DNA of 64,000 nucleotides from Antrihabitans cavernicola (lineage in GTDB: Bacteria > Actinomycetota > Actinomycetes > Mycobacteriales > Mycobacteriaceae): the NCBI RefSeq assembly GCF_008297975.1, contig NZ_VLNY01000001.1:496001-560000 (forward strand), read 5' to 3'. Both the position numbers and the translations under genes were made by a program. This document shows positions 27,104-35,739 of the stretch, one piece after another (the first letter of the stretch is position 1; every line of letters starts with the position of its first letter). Below the pieces are notes generated by a model. It saw only the letters and a program-made list of their open reading frames with translations, had not been told where the DNA came from and searched no databases.

Positions 27104-28468
27104 TCAGTTCTCCTGTGCAACAGTGCGAATGGTGTCTTCGAGGACGGTCAGAGCTTCGTCGAGCAACTCGTCGGAGATCACCAGCGGTGGCAGCAGTCGG
27201 ATCACGTTGCCGTAGGTTCCGCAGGTCAGGATCACGACGCCGGCGTTGAGCGCGGCCGCCGCAATCGCTTTGGTGGCATCGGGATTCGGCTCACGACCAC
27301 CGGGAAGCACCAGCTCGATCGCGAGCATCGCACCACGCCCGCGCACGTCACCGATGATGTCGACGTTCTTCGCGAGCGCCGTCAAACGGGCGACGACGGT
27401 CGCCTCGATCGCGCGCGCACGCCCGTTGAGATCCAGCGTCGTCATCTGCTCGATCGCGGCCACCGCGGCTGCGCAGGCGACCGGATTACCGCCGTAGGTG
27501 CCGCCCAATCCGCCGGGGTGAACTGCGTCGATCAGGTCGGCGCGGCCGGTCACGGCGGCCAGCGGCATCCCGCCTGCGATGCCCTTCGCCATGGTGACGA
27601 GATCCGGGACGATGCCCTCGTGCTCGCTGGCGAACCAGGCACCGGTGCGGGCGAAGCCCGACTGGACCTCGTCGGCGATGAACACGACGCCGTTGGCCTT
27701 CGCCCAGGCGTCGATCGCGGGGAGGAAACCCTCGGCCGGGACGATGAAGCCGCCCTCACCCTGCACCGGCTCGATCAGGATCGCCGCGACGTTGTCGGCT
27801 CCGACCTGCTTCTCGATCACCGAGATCGCCCTGGCCGCCGCCTGCGCACCGGTGACGGCCGACCCGTCGGCGTTGAGACCATCACGGAACGGGTAGGACA
27901 TCGGCGCCCGATAGATCTCCGGCGCGAACGGTCCGAAGCCGCTCTTGTACGGCATCGACTTGGCCGTCAGCGCCATCGTGAGGTTGGTGCGCCCGTGGTA
28001 GGCGTGGTCGAAGACGATCACCGCGTCACGTCCGGTGGCATACCGCGCGATCTTGACCGCGTTCTCGACAGCCTCGGCACCGCTGTTGAACAGGACCGAT
28101 CGCTTGTCGTGGTCGCCGGGGGTGAGTTCGGCGAGCTTCTCCGCCACCTCGATGTAGCCCTCGTACGGCGCGATCATGAAGCAGGTGTGAGTGAAGTGCG
28201 CGACCTGGTCCTGCACGGCCGCAACCACCGCCGGGTTCGACGCCCCGACGCTGGTGACGGCGATGCCTGCGCCCAGATCGATCAACGAGTTGCCGTCGAC
28301 GTCGACGATCACGCCACCGTCGGCGTCCGCCACGTACAGCGGCAGGGTCGATGCGACGCCGGCACCCACAACGGCCTTACGACGCTGCGCAAGGGCCGCC
28401 GAACGTGGACCCGGAAACTCGGTCACGATGCGACGTTCTTGCGGGAGCCGGTAGGCCGGAGTGCTCAT
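27104..28468 (-). CDS. gabT: 4-aminobutyrate--2-oxoglutarate transaminase
   Basis: 454 aa class III PLP aminotransferase. Landmarks: NSGAEAVENAVKIAR, HAYHGRTNLTMALT, EPVQGEGGFIVP, FIADEVQSGFARTG and the PLP lysine in LVTMAKGIAGGMPLAAV. It moves the amino group of GABA to 2-oxoglutarate, giving succinic semialdehyde for GabD. First gene of the gabT-gabD operon, divergent from a PucR-type regulator. Confidence 0.95.
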   Translation of the reverse strand: MSTPAYRLPQERRIVTEFPGPRSAALAQRRKAVVGAGVASTLPLYVADADGGVIVDVDGNSLIDLGAGIAVTSVGASNPAVVAAVQDQVAHFTHTCFMIAPYEGYIEVAEKLAELTPGDHDKRSVLFNSGAEAVENAVKIARYATGRDAVIVFDHAYHGRTNLTMALTAKSMPYKSGFGPFAPEIYRAPMSYPFRDGLNADGSAVTGAQAAARAISVIEKQVGADNVAAILIEPVQGEGGFIVPAEGFLPAIDAWAKANGVVFIADEVQSGFARTGAWFASEHEGIVPDLVTMAKGIAGGMPLAAVTGRADLIDAVHPGGLGGTYGGNPVACAAAVAAIEQMTTLDLNGRARAIEATVVARLTALAKNVDIIGDVRGRGAMLAIELVLPGGREPNPDATKAIAAAALNAGVVILTCGTYGNVIRLLPPLVISDELLDEALTVLEDTIRTVAQEN

Positions 28469-28561
28469 GGCGAGTCCTTACGTTGTCGGTTGCTTCGAGT
28501 ATCGGTCCCGCGCGAGGTTTTCGTCCGTGCCAGTTTGTACCGCGATGGTGCTCTGACCACA

Positions 28562-28575
28562 CCACTATGGAGTGG
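28562..28575. promoter_or_regulatory. small palindrome in the gabT / PucR intergenic region
   Basis: CCACT-ATGG-AGTGG, a 5+5 inverted repeat with a 4-nt centre, 34 bp before the PucR start and 93 bp before the gabT start. It is a possible site for the divergent regulator, but short enough to arise by chance. Confidence 0.3.
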
Positions 28576-28608
28576 CATTCTCGTCGGTGGTGGTGAAGCA
28601 TCGGAACC

Positions 28609-30159
28609 ATGTCGGTGTCCATCTCGTGGCTACTTCAGCAACACCAGCTCGGACTTGCGCTGCGCGCGGGACCTGGCACCGGCCGTGAGATCCAGTTCGC
28701 GCAAGCGACCGAGCTGCGCGACCCGTCACCGTGGCTCTCGGGTGGCGAATTGCTCCTCACCACCGGCCTGGATCTTCCCGACGACGACGCCGGTCTCGGC
28801 GACTACGTTCGGCTGCTGGACTCGGTGGGCGTCGCGGCGTTGGCGTTCGGCACCGGGCTGTCTCACCGAACCGTTCCGGCCGGATTGATTACGGCTGCAA
28901 CTGAACTCGACCTCACGCTGATCGAGATTCCTTTCACGACGCCGTTCGCCGCCGTCACGAAGGCCGTGATGGCACGGCTTGCGGAGCAGGAATACGAGCA
29001 GGTCCTCCGCGCGGCCACCGTGCAGACCAGGATCACCCGCGCGGCGCTGCGCGGTGGCGTCGACGCGATCGTGCGCGAGCTCTCGATCGCGACCACGATG
29101 CCGGTTGCGTTCGTCGGGACCAAGTCGACGTCGGTCCATCCCGCCGCCCGCACCGGCTTGATCGACGAGACCCGCGACGCGTTGGCCGCCAACCCGCACA
29201 TCGACGGCGCGGCCTCCATCTCGCTGAGCAACCCGTCGCACACCCTGACGCTGCAGCCCGTCGGTGTCGGCAAGCCCGGCCACGGCCACGGCCACCTTGC
29301 GATCGCAGGCCGGGGGACGCTCGGCAACATCGATCGCATCCTGTTGGGCCACGCTGTTTCCTTGCTGACACTCGAGTTGGAGAAGCCGATTCGGTTGCAG
29401 GCCGAACAGACCCGACTCAACGGCACCGCCGTCGCATTGCTGCTCGACGGACGATTTGCCGACACCTCGATACCCACCTATCTCGACGACGCATCCGACG
29501 GCAACAACCGGATCCGGGTGCTGTCGATCAAGTCGTCGACCAAGGCGGTGCACCGACACGTCGAAGTGGCCCTGCGGCAGGCGGGCCGTGGTGTGTTTCT
29601 GCAGCCGTCGGCCGACGGCGTCGCAGTCCTGTTGCGGGGAACCGATACCGTCTCGGTCGCCGAGAGCTTGTTCGACGGTCTTGCAGTGAAGGCGGCCAAG
29701 CGAATTCGGGTCGGGCTGAGCAAGCCCCAGCCGATCAAGAAGGCCCCGCTGGCCCTGGAACAGGCCCGTATCGCGGCAACCCTCGCGAATGCCGACGAAC
29801 GACTGGTCGAATTCGACTCGACCACCGGCTCCATGTTGCTGGCATCCGAGCAGGCACGCGAAACCTTGCTGACCATCGCCTCTGCCACCTACCCGGTGCT
29901 TGCGCGCAGCGACGAGCAGCACGGCACCGACCTGGTGGCATCCTTGCGCGCCTATTTGGAGGCGAACGGCCAATGGGAGTCGGCGGCATCGCAATTAGGC
30001 GTCCACCGCCACACGCTGCGCAGTCGGATCGCCCGAATCGAAGATCTTCTCGACTGCGATCTGGGCCAAGCGCGGGTCCGCGCGGAATTGCTGCTTGCCC
30101 TGTTGGCGTGGGAAATACCCGGCGCCGATTCCTTTCGACTCCGAGGGAGGTCTTTATAG
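28609..30159 (+). CDS. PucR-family transcriptional regulator of the gab operon
   Basis: 516 aa. The N-terminal PucR domain (residues ~10-125) has ATELRDPSPWLSGGELLLTTG and PVPGLI-like segments; a central GGDEF-like/CdaR region follows. The C-terminal HTH_30 is LVASLRAYLEANGQWESAAS, QLGVHRHTLRSRIARIEDLL. Such proteins activate amino acid, purine or GABA breakdown operons; the divergent gabT-gabD position makes GABA or its semialdehyde the likely signal. Confidence 0.9.
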   Translation: MSVSISWLLQQHQLGLALRAGPGTGREIQFAQATELRDPSPWLSGGELLLTTGLDLPDDDAGLGDYVRLLDSVGVAALAFGTGLSHRTVPAGLITAATELDLTLIEIPFTTPFAAVTKAVMARLAEQEYEQVLRAATVQTRITRAALRGGVDAIVRELSIATTMPVAFVGTKSTSVHPAARTGLIDETRDALAANPHIDGAASISLSNPSHTLTLQPVGVGKPGHGHGHLAIAGRGTLGNIDRILLGHAVSLLTLELEKPIRLQAEQTRLNGTAVALLLDGRFADTSIPTYLDDASDGNNRIRVLSIKSSTKAVHRHVEVALRQAGRGVFLQPSADGVAVLLRGTDTVSVAESLFDGLAVKAAKRIRVGLSKPQPIKKAPLALEQARIAATLANADERLVEFDSTTGSMLLASEQARETLLTIASATYPVLARSDEQHGTDLVASLRAYLEANGQWESAASQLGVHRHTLRSRIARIEDLLDCDLGQARVRAELLLALLAWEIPGADSFRLRGRSL

Positions 30160-30196
30160 GTGACCTTGCCTGCAGTCGAACCGGAAAGCCGATGCC

Positions 30197-31201
30197 ATGC
30201 CCACTCCCGCAACAATGCGAGCTCTGCAACAGAGCTCGTTCGACGGTCCGCGCGATCTACGCCTGATCACCGACGCACCGGTTCCGGTTCCCGGCTGTGG
30301 GGAGGTGCTGATTCGGGTCGCCGCCGCGGGCGTCAACTTCGCCGACATCTCGAAGTCCTACGGAACCTTCTTGGGCGGCCCGCAGCCGCCGTACCTGGCA
30401 GGGTTCGAGGCGGCGGGCGAGGTCGTCGCCGTGGGCGATTCGGTGACCGGACTCCACCCGGGCGACTGCGTCGTCGGAGTGGGAGACGGCGCGTTCGCCG
30501 AATATGCGACGCTGTCGGCGGCGGGTGCCGTCCCGCTGCCCACAGGCTGGACCGCGCAGCAGGCGCTTGGGCTCGTCGTGAACTGGCCGACCGCGTTGGC
30601 CGCGCTGAAACCGCTGGGCGGGATCGTCGCAGGGGAAACCGTGCTGATCCACGCCGCGGCAGGCGCCACCGGCCAGGCGGCGGTGACGATGGCAAAGCAC
30701 TACGGCGCGAACGTGATCGGTGCTGCATCGCCGAGCAAACACGAGGTGGTGCGGACCTTGGGTGCCGACCACGTCGTCGACTCTCACCACCCCGATCTCG
30801 CGGCCGAGGTATTGCGGCTGACCGGCGGCGCCGGCGTCGACCTGGTGCTGGAATCGGCGGGCGGCGCCACCTTCCAGACCAGCCTGGCCGTTGCCAAGCG
30901 GGTCACCGGTCGGGTTGTCGTATACGGCGTTGCGGGTGGCGAGGCCACACTCAGCAACTGGGAGCTGGTGTACAAGAACCAGATTCACGTGATCGGCCTC
31001 AACATCGGTGTACTGATCCAGTCAGCGCCGCACATATTCGGCGAGGTGATCGGTGAGCTGGGCGCGCTGATCGGCGGCGGCGTGCTCGCTCCCGGCACAC
31101 CCACCGCATACGACCTGTCCGACGGACCGAAGATTCTCGCGGAGCTCGAATCCAGAGCTACCGTCGGCAAATTGGCACTCATCCCGATGGCGGCGAAATG
31201 A
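30197..31201 (+). CDS. NADPH:quinone oxidoreductase-type zinc-free alcohol dehydrogenase family protein
   Basis: 334 aa MDR superfamily. GroES-like N-terminal half (GEVLIRVAAAGVNFADISKS, YLAGFEAAGEVVAVGDSVTG), then the Rossmann part VLIHAAAGATGQAAVTMAKH. The catalytic and structural zinc cysteines are absent, as expected for quinone oxidoreductases. The gene is coupled by ATGA to an EthD-like gene. A second ATG at 30215 is also possible as start. Substrate unknown. Confidence 0.9.
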   Translation: MPTPATMRALQQSSFDGPRDLRLITDAPVPVPGCGEVLIRVAAAGVNFADISKSYGTFLGGPQPPYLAGFEAAGEVVAVGDSVTGLHPGDCVVGVGDGAFAEYATLSAAGAVPLPTGWTAQQALGLVVNWPTALAALKPLGGIVAGETVLIHAAAGATGQAAVTMAKHYGANVIGAASPSKHEVVRTLGADHVVDSHHPDLAAEVLRLTGGAGVDLVLESAGGATFQTSLAVAKRVTGRVVVYGVAGGEATLSNWELVYKNQIHVIGLNIGVLIQSAPHIFGEVIGELGALIGGGVLAPGTPTAYDLSDGPKILAELESRATVGKLALIPMAAK

Positions 31202-31524
31202 GCGACAGGCAATCCACCGCGCGATTCATTGCACTGTACGACCGGCCTGCCGATGTCGACGGCTTCGAACGTCACTACCGCGACATTCACATTCCGCTCG
31301 CCAACAAGCTTCCGGACCTGCGACGATTCACCGTGAGCCACGATGCGACACCCGTGATCGGAGAGCCGTGCTACATGGTCGCCATGCTCGACTGGGACGA
31401 CATGGAATCGCTCGACGCCGCGCTCGCGTCCGAGGCAGGCAACCGCACGGCCGACGATGCGATCACCAATCTGTCCCGCTTCACCACGTTTCGCGCGATG
31501 ATCGTCCAACTCGGCGACAAGTGA
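31198..31524 (+). CDS. EthD-domain protein
   Basis: 108 aa with the EthD ferredoxin-like pattern: FIALYDRPADVDGFERHYRD, IHIPLANKLPDLRRF and a C-terminal helix. EthD family members occur with cytochrome P450 or oxidoreductase genes and in some cases act as small enzymes or carriers. Translation is coupled to the oxidoreductase gene (ATGA) and the sigma gene starts 13 bp later, so all three may be cotranscribed. Confidence 0.85.
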   Translation: MSDRQSTARFIALYDRPADVDGFERHYRDIHIPLANKLPDLRRFTVSHDATPVIGEPCYMVAMLDWDDMESLDAALASEAGNRTADDAITNLSRFTTFRAMIVQLGDK

Positions 31525-31537
31525 GGAACAGTCAGGT

Positions 31538-32494
31538 ATGACCGACGCCGGGTTCGCGGCCGAGACCGAGCGATATCGCCGCGAACTCCTTGCCCATTGT
31601 TATCGCCTGGTCGGGTCGGTGCACGATGCCGAGGACCTGGTGCAGGAGACCTACCTCCGGGCGTGGCGGTCCTACGGCAACTTCGAAGGTCGCTCGTCGC
31701 TGCGGTCCTGGCTGTACAAAATCGCCACCAACGTGTGCCTCACGGCGTTGCAGCCACGTCGGATCCGAGTGCTGCCCTCCGGTCTGTCGGGCCCGTACGA
31801 CGGCCCTGCCCGGCCACCGAGTCCGATTGCGCCAGGCGAGGTTTCGTGGTTGGACCCGCTACCGGACAAGCTGATCACCGCGGCCGACGACGATCCGGCA
31901 GCGGTGACGGTGCAACGTGAGTCACTGCGGCTGGCCCTCATCGCGAGCCTGCAGCACCTTCCGCCGCGCCAACGCGCAATCCTGATTCTCCGCGAGGTGC
32001 TCGCGTTCTCGGCCGCGGAGACAGCGGAAATTCTCGACACCACCACCGTGGCGGTCAAGAGCGGTCTGCAACGCGCCCGCGCGCGGCTCGACGAGGTGGA
32101 CCCGGATGCCGAGGAACTGCTCGAACCGACCGACGTGCGGGCCAGGGCGCTGCTCGACGGCTACATCGCGGCTTTCGAGCGATCGGATGCCCGACTGTTG
32201 GAACAGGTGCTCCGCGCCGACGCAACGCTGGAAGCGACCCCATTCCGCGAATGGCAGGCGGGCCGCGCGAATTGCATCCGGATGCTCGACGAGTACGTGC
32301 TCGGCGAGCCCGGCGATTGGCGCATGCTGCCCACCGTCGCCAACGGTCAACCCGCCGCCGCGGTGTACCGCCGCGACGCGACGGGTGTGTTGCGCCCCGA
32401 TGGCGCCGTTGTGCTCGCCGCGACTGCCACCGGCATCACTCGCGTGGTCAAGTTCCACGATCCGGCACTCACCGCGACCTTCGGGCTCGCGTGA
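31538..32494 (+). CDS. ECF sigma factor with SnoaL-like C-terminus (TIGR02960/SigG type)
   Basis: 318 aa. Region 2: LAHCYRLVGSVHDAEDLVQE, TYLRAWRSYGNFEGRSSLRS and WLYKIATNVCLTAL. A linker with the hallmark WLDPLPDKLI follows. Region 4: LQHLPPRQRAILILREVLAF, SAAETAEILDTTTVAVKSGL. The C-terminal ~110 residues are SnoaL-like (LLDGYIAAFERSDARLLEQV), as in SigG/SigJ-type factors where this domain governs activity. It follows the oxidoreductase-EthD pair. Confidence 0.92.
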   Translation: MTDAGFAAETERYRRELLAHCYRLVGSVHDAEDLVQETYLRAWRSYGNFEGRSSLRSWLYKIATNVCLTALQPRRIRVLPSGLSGPYDGPARPPSPIAPGEVSWLDPLPDKLITAADDDPAAVTVQRESLRLALIASLQHLPPRQRAILILREVLAFSAAETAEILDTTTVAVKSGLQRARARLDEVDPDAEELLEPTDVRARALLDGYIAAFERSDARLLEQVLRADATLEATPFREWQAGRANCIRMLDEYVLGEPGDWRMLPTVANGQPAAAVYRRDATGVLRPDGAVVLAATATGITRVVKFHDPALTATFGLA

Positions 32495-32548
32495 ACCCGA
32501 AAACGGGGTGTGCGCATACCTTTCGGCACGCACACACCCCGTTCGGGT
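32494..32548. terminator. bidirectional hairpin terminator
   Basis: ACGGGGTGTGCG on the left and CGCACACACCCCGT on the right pair with small bulges, extended by CCCGAA/TTCGGG. It lies between the sigma gene and the convergent membrane-protein gene. Confidence 0.7.
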
Positions 32549-32559
32549 GAATCAGTAGA

Positions 32560-33606
32560 TCAGCGCTGCTCACCCGACGGCGGCGGGCCGAACCGCTGAT
32601 CCCTCGGATCGGCGAAACCTTGACCCGGCTGCGGCGGCTGACTGTAGTCCGGAGGACCGTAGCCCTGCGAACTGTGCTGGCCGTACTGCGGATCGCTGTA
32701 GCCCTGCGGCGCGGGACCCGGCTGACCGCCAGGTCCGTAGCCGGCCGGACCACTCGGGTCGTAGCCGCCCTGCTGCCCACCCTGGTCGTATCCACCACTG
32801 GGCTGGTAGCCCTGCGGGGGTTCCTGGCTGTATGCCTGCGGCTGGTCGAAGGACGACGTGGGTGCCGAGGCCAGTGGCTGGGCCGCCTTCTTCGCCGCCT
32901 GATCTTCCTTGACCTTCTTGGTGTCCTCCGACAGCTGCGTCAGCCACGATTCCCAACGCTCGCGCATCGGATTGATCAAGCCGCCACCGACACCGACGAT
33001 GATCACGCCGCCGATAGTGGCAAGCACCGTGACCAGCACGGGAGTGGTCACTGCTGTACCGATCCCGACCTGCCCGAGTGCCGCAATCACACCGAGAGCG
33101 ATGATGAATCCGGCAACGATCTTCGCGAGCAATTCGCCGTAAGACAATCCGCCGAGAGCTTCCTCGAGTAGCTTCTTCACCGCAGTCGCGATTGCCGCAA
33201 CGATGATGATGATGACGAGAGCGACAATTGCCTTCGGCAGGAACAGCACGATTTTGTTGACGATTTCGCTGACCGGATTCGACGGTCCGAATGCCGTGAG
33301 CGCCAGCTGCAATGCGATCAACAGAATGAAGTAGTAGATCAGTTTCGTCAGCAGCCCGGCGGGTGTGACGTTTGCGGTGTGGAGAAACTTGTCGATTCCT
33401 GCTTTCTCGATCAGCCTGCCGAAGCCGATCTTGTCGAGCAGGAGGCCGACTGCCTTGGACACGGCCTTTGCGATGAGCCAGCCGATGAAGAAGACGACCA
33501 GAAATGCAAGAAGCTTGGGGACGAAGTTTGCAACGGATGACCAGGCATTACTGAGCCCGGTCCCCCATTCGATTGCTTGCACCGATGTTTGCGACATTCC
33601 CGACAC
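32560..33606 (-). CDS. TM-helix-repeat (CmpX/MscS-like) membrane protein with Gly/Tyr/Gln-rich tail
   Basis: 348 aa from the GTG at 33606, chosen because AGGAGGAG lies just before it. Four to five membrane helices hold the conserved TM-helix repeat (VPKLLAFLVVFFIGWLIAKA, LLLDKIGFGRLIEKAGID, LIYYFILLIALQLALTAFG). The family is related to the pore region of small mechanosensitive channels. The C-terminal ~110 residues are disordered, rich in Gly, Pro, Gln and Tyr (GGYDQGGQQGGYDPSG), facing the cytoplasm or wall. The MscS beta domain is absent. Role probably in membrane stress, unproven. Confidence 0.8.
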   Translation of the reverse strand: MSGMSQTSVQAIEWGTGLSNAWSSVANFVPKLLAFLVVFFIGWLIAKAVSKAVGLLLDKIGFGRLIEKAGIDKFLHTANVTPAGLLTKLIYYFILLIALQLALTAFGPSNPVSEIVNKIVLFLPKAIVALVIIIIVAAIATAVKKLLEEALGGLSYGELLAKIVAGFIIALGVIAALGQVGIGTAVTTPVLVTVLATIGGVIIVGVGGGLINPMRERWESWLTQLSEDTKKVKEDQAAKKAAQPLASAPTSSFDQPQAYSQEPPQGYQPSGGYDQGGQQGGYDPSGPAGYGPGGQPGPAPQGYSDPQYGQHSSQGYGPPDYSQPPQPGQGFADPRDQRFGPPPSGEQR

Positions 33607-33868
33607 GATCTCCTCCTACTGGGCGGCCGACGGCCGTGATGAAAGAAAATGATCGTCGGTAACGCTACGTGTGCTCACAGGTGAAGGTCACGCATTTATC
33701 TACATCGTTATTCTAAATTCCCTTTCACGCCGTCCGAATTAGCCGCGCTGCGACAGGCAATTGTGCAGGTAAAGCACCGATCGAGAAGAAATTCGGACAT
33801 CCCTGCGAGAAATTCTGGTTTATTCCACGCCGATATCGGGTAGTTGCCCGCGATCAGCTGACGGCGTG

Positions 33869-34624
33869 TCAGGCCTGTTGGGTCGGCAGCACGATCACCT
33901 GTCGCAGGTTCACGTTCGGACTCCTCGTGACCACATAGCCGATCAGGTCGGCGATGTCCTCCGCGCTCAGTGCCGCGATGGCGTCGAACATGTACCCCAG
34001 CTCGGTGCGCCGCTCCTCGTCGAGGTGGGTGCCCAACTCGGTATCGGTGAGGCCTGGCTCGACATTGGTCACCCGAACCCCGCGCCGCCCGAACTCGCTA
34101 CGCAGGGCGTTCGAAAGATGCGTCACCGCAGCCTTTGTAGCCGAGTAGACGGCGTAGTTCGGGAACGCGAAATGCGCGGCGATCGACGAGACGTTGACGA
34201 TGTCGACGGTGGTTCCCTTCTCCGCCGCCCGCAGCAGTGCCGGCGTGAAGGCGCGGATGACGTGCAGGGTGCCACTGAGATTGGTGTCGATCATGCGGGC
34301 CCACTGATCGGATCGGGAGTCGTCGATCGGCGCCGCCAACATGACGCCTGCCGCGTTGATCACGGTGTCGATCGGGCCCCACGCGGCGTCGATTCGGTCG
34401 GCGGCGGCGGTCACGGCATCGGCGTCGGCGATGTCGACGGCGAGAACCATGGCCTCGCCACCGGCGGCGCGAATCTGTGCGGCGAGGTCGTCGAGGCGGT
34501 CCTGCCTACGAGACAGCAGCGCCACCCTGGCTCCCTGAGTTGCGAGGTGGAGCGCCGTTGCGGCACCCATTCCGCTCGCCGCCCCGGTGATGACGGCGGT
34601 GCGGCCCTGCAGTGGTGCATTCAT
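33869..34624 (-). CDS. short-chain dehydrogenase/reductase
   Basis: 251 aa from the ATG at 34624 (MNAPLQGRTAVITGAASGMG), preceded by AAGGAG; a longer frame upstream lies over the promoter of the divergent regulator and was rejected. Motifs: TGAASGMGAA, NAAG, catalytic Ser in NVSSIAAH and YSATKAA (YxxxK). LSRR after beta-2 suggests NADP. Divergent from an HTH regulator that likely controls it. Substrate unknown. Confidence 0.9.
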   Translation of the reverse strand: MNAPLQGRTAVITGAASGMGAATALHLATQGARVALLSRRQDRLDDLAAQIRAAGGEAMVLAVDIADADAVTAAADRIDAAWGPIDTVINAAGVMLAAPIDDSRSDQWARMIDTNLSGTLHVIRAFTPALLRAAEKGTTVDIVNVSSIAAHFAFPNYAVYSATKAAVTHLSNALRSEFGRRGVRVTNVEPGLTDTELGTHLDEERRTELGYMFDAIAALSAEDIADLIGYVVTRSPNVNLRQVIVLPTQQA

Positions 34625-34705
34625 GATGTGCTCCTTGTCAGAGAGGCGTTCGGTTACGACACCGATGGTTCGGCCGATCGCCTCACCGAGGCAGAGTGCG
34701 TTGTT

Positions 34706-34726
34706 CCTGGTCTTCGCAGGACCAGG
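34706..34726. promoter_or_regulatory. interrupted palindrome between SDR and HTH-regulator genes
   Basis: CCTGGTC (34706-34712) and GACCAGG (34720-34726) with a 7-nt spacer. It lies 35 bp before the regulator start and 82 bp before the SDR start, where an operator for both genes would be expected. Confidence 0.45.
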
Positions 34727-34760
34727 CACCACGCGGGCGATTCGCGCGATACTCGGTGAC

Positions 34761-35621
34761 ATGCCCGAGACGTCCGAGCTTGCCGAGTTCTTGCGGTCAC
34801 GCCGTGCACGGCTGACTCCGGAGGACGTCGGGTTGCGACCGTCGCTGGGATTGCGACGGGTGCCGGGCTTGCGGCGCGAGGAACTCGCCGCCGCCGCGGG
34901 GGTGAGCGTCGACTACTACACGCGACTCGAGCAGGGTCGCGCGTCCGGTGCGTCGGAAGCAGTGCTCGACGCGATCGCGCGGGTGCTGCAACTCGATCCG
35001 AGCGAGCGCAAGCACCTCGGCAGGCTGACGAAACCCGTTCGGCCGAAACGACTTCCACCACAGCGCGTCAGGCCCGGACTGCAGCGGGTGCTGGACTCCA
35101 TGACCGACGTGCCCGCATTCGTTCTCGGCAGGCGGATGAACGTTCTGGCCTGGAACCGCCTCGCGTGCGCGATGATCACAGACTTCGCGGAGTTGGAGCC
35201 GTGGCAGGCGAACATGCCTCGGCTGGTGTTCCTGCACGACGAGAGCCGAAGCCTCTACCCCGATTGGGATGCGGTCTCCCGCGAGACCGTCGGTTATCTG
35301 CGCTGGGATGCGGGCCGCTACCCCGACGACCCGGATCTGGCCGCATTGATCGGCGAACTGTCGATCAAGAGCGACGACTTTCGTCGACTGTGGTCCGAGC
35401 ACGACGTGCTGGAGAAGACGTTCGGCAAGAAGTCGATGAGCCACCCCATCATGGGCGACGTGGAATTCGGGTACGAGACGTTCACCATGCCTGGCGATCC
35501 CGATCAGACGTTGTGCATCTACACGGTGGAAGCCGGGTCCACGTCGGAGTCCGCCCTGCGGCTGTTGAGTAGCTGGCAGGCCGATCCGCTGCCCGAGAAC
35601 AGCCGCGACCTGCACCGATAG
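34761..35621 (+). CDS. XRE-type regulator with MmyB-like ligand domain
   Basis: 286 aa from the ATG at 34761. N-terminal HTH: ELAEFLRSRRARLTPEDVGL, PGLRREELAAAAGVSVDYYT, RLEQGRASG. The C-terminal half has the MmyB-like PAS-type domain (VLGRRMNVLAWNRLACAMIT, NMPRLVFLHDESRSLYPDWD), which binds fatty acid-like ligands in studied members. These regulators sit beside SDR genes, as here. A palindrome lies between the two. Confidence 0.92.
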   Translation: MPETSELAEFLRSRRARLTPEDVGLRPSLGLRRVPGLRREELAAAAGVSVDYYTRLEQGRASGASEAVLDAIARVLQLDPSERKHLGRLTKPVRPKRLPPQRVRPGLQRVLDSMTDVPAFVLGRRMNVLAWNRLACAMITDFAELEPWQANMPRLVFLHDESRSLYPDWDAVSRETVGYLRWDAGRYPDDPDLAALIGELSIKSDDFRRLWSEHDVLEKTFGKKSMSHPIMGDVEFGYETFTMPGDPDQTLCIYTVEAGSTSESALRLLSSWQADPLPENSRDLHR

Positions 35622-35645
35622 CAGAGTGCTAGCTATTGCAAGCGG

Positions 35646-35663
35646 TTGTGAACTTGTTCACAA
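35646..35663. promoter_or_regulatory. CRP/GlxR-type binding site
   Basis: TTGTGAAC-TT-GTTCACAA is a perfect 8+8 inverted repeat and holds TGTGA-N6-TCACA, the consensus for CRP-family regulators (GlxR in Corynebacteriales). It lies 77 bp before the DUF4407 start and 25 bp after the stop of the HTH gene. The alternative, a terminator for the upstream gene, is less likely as the stem is short and not followed by a T-run. Confidence 0.65.
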
Positions 35664-35739
35664 GGTCTGTGGATGTTTCAGATTCGAGCCTGTGATCTGG
35701 CACCCTCTATGAAACGCTGGAAAGGACAGTTGGAGTCCC

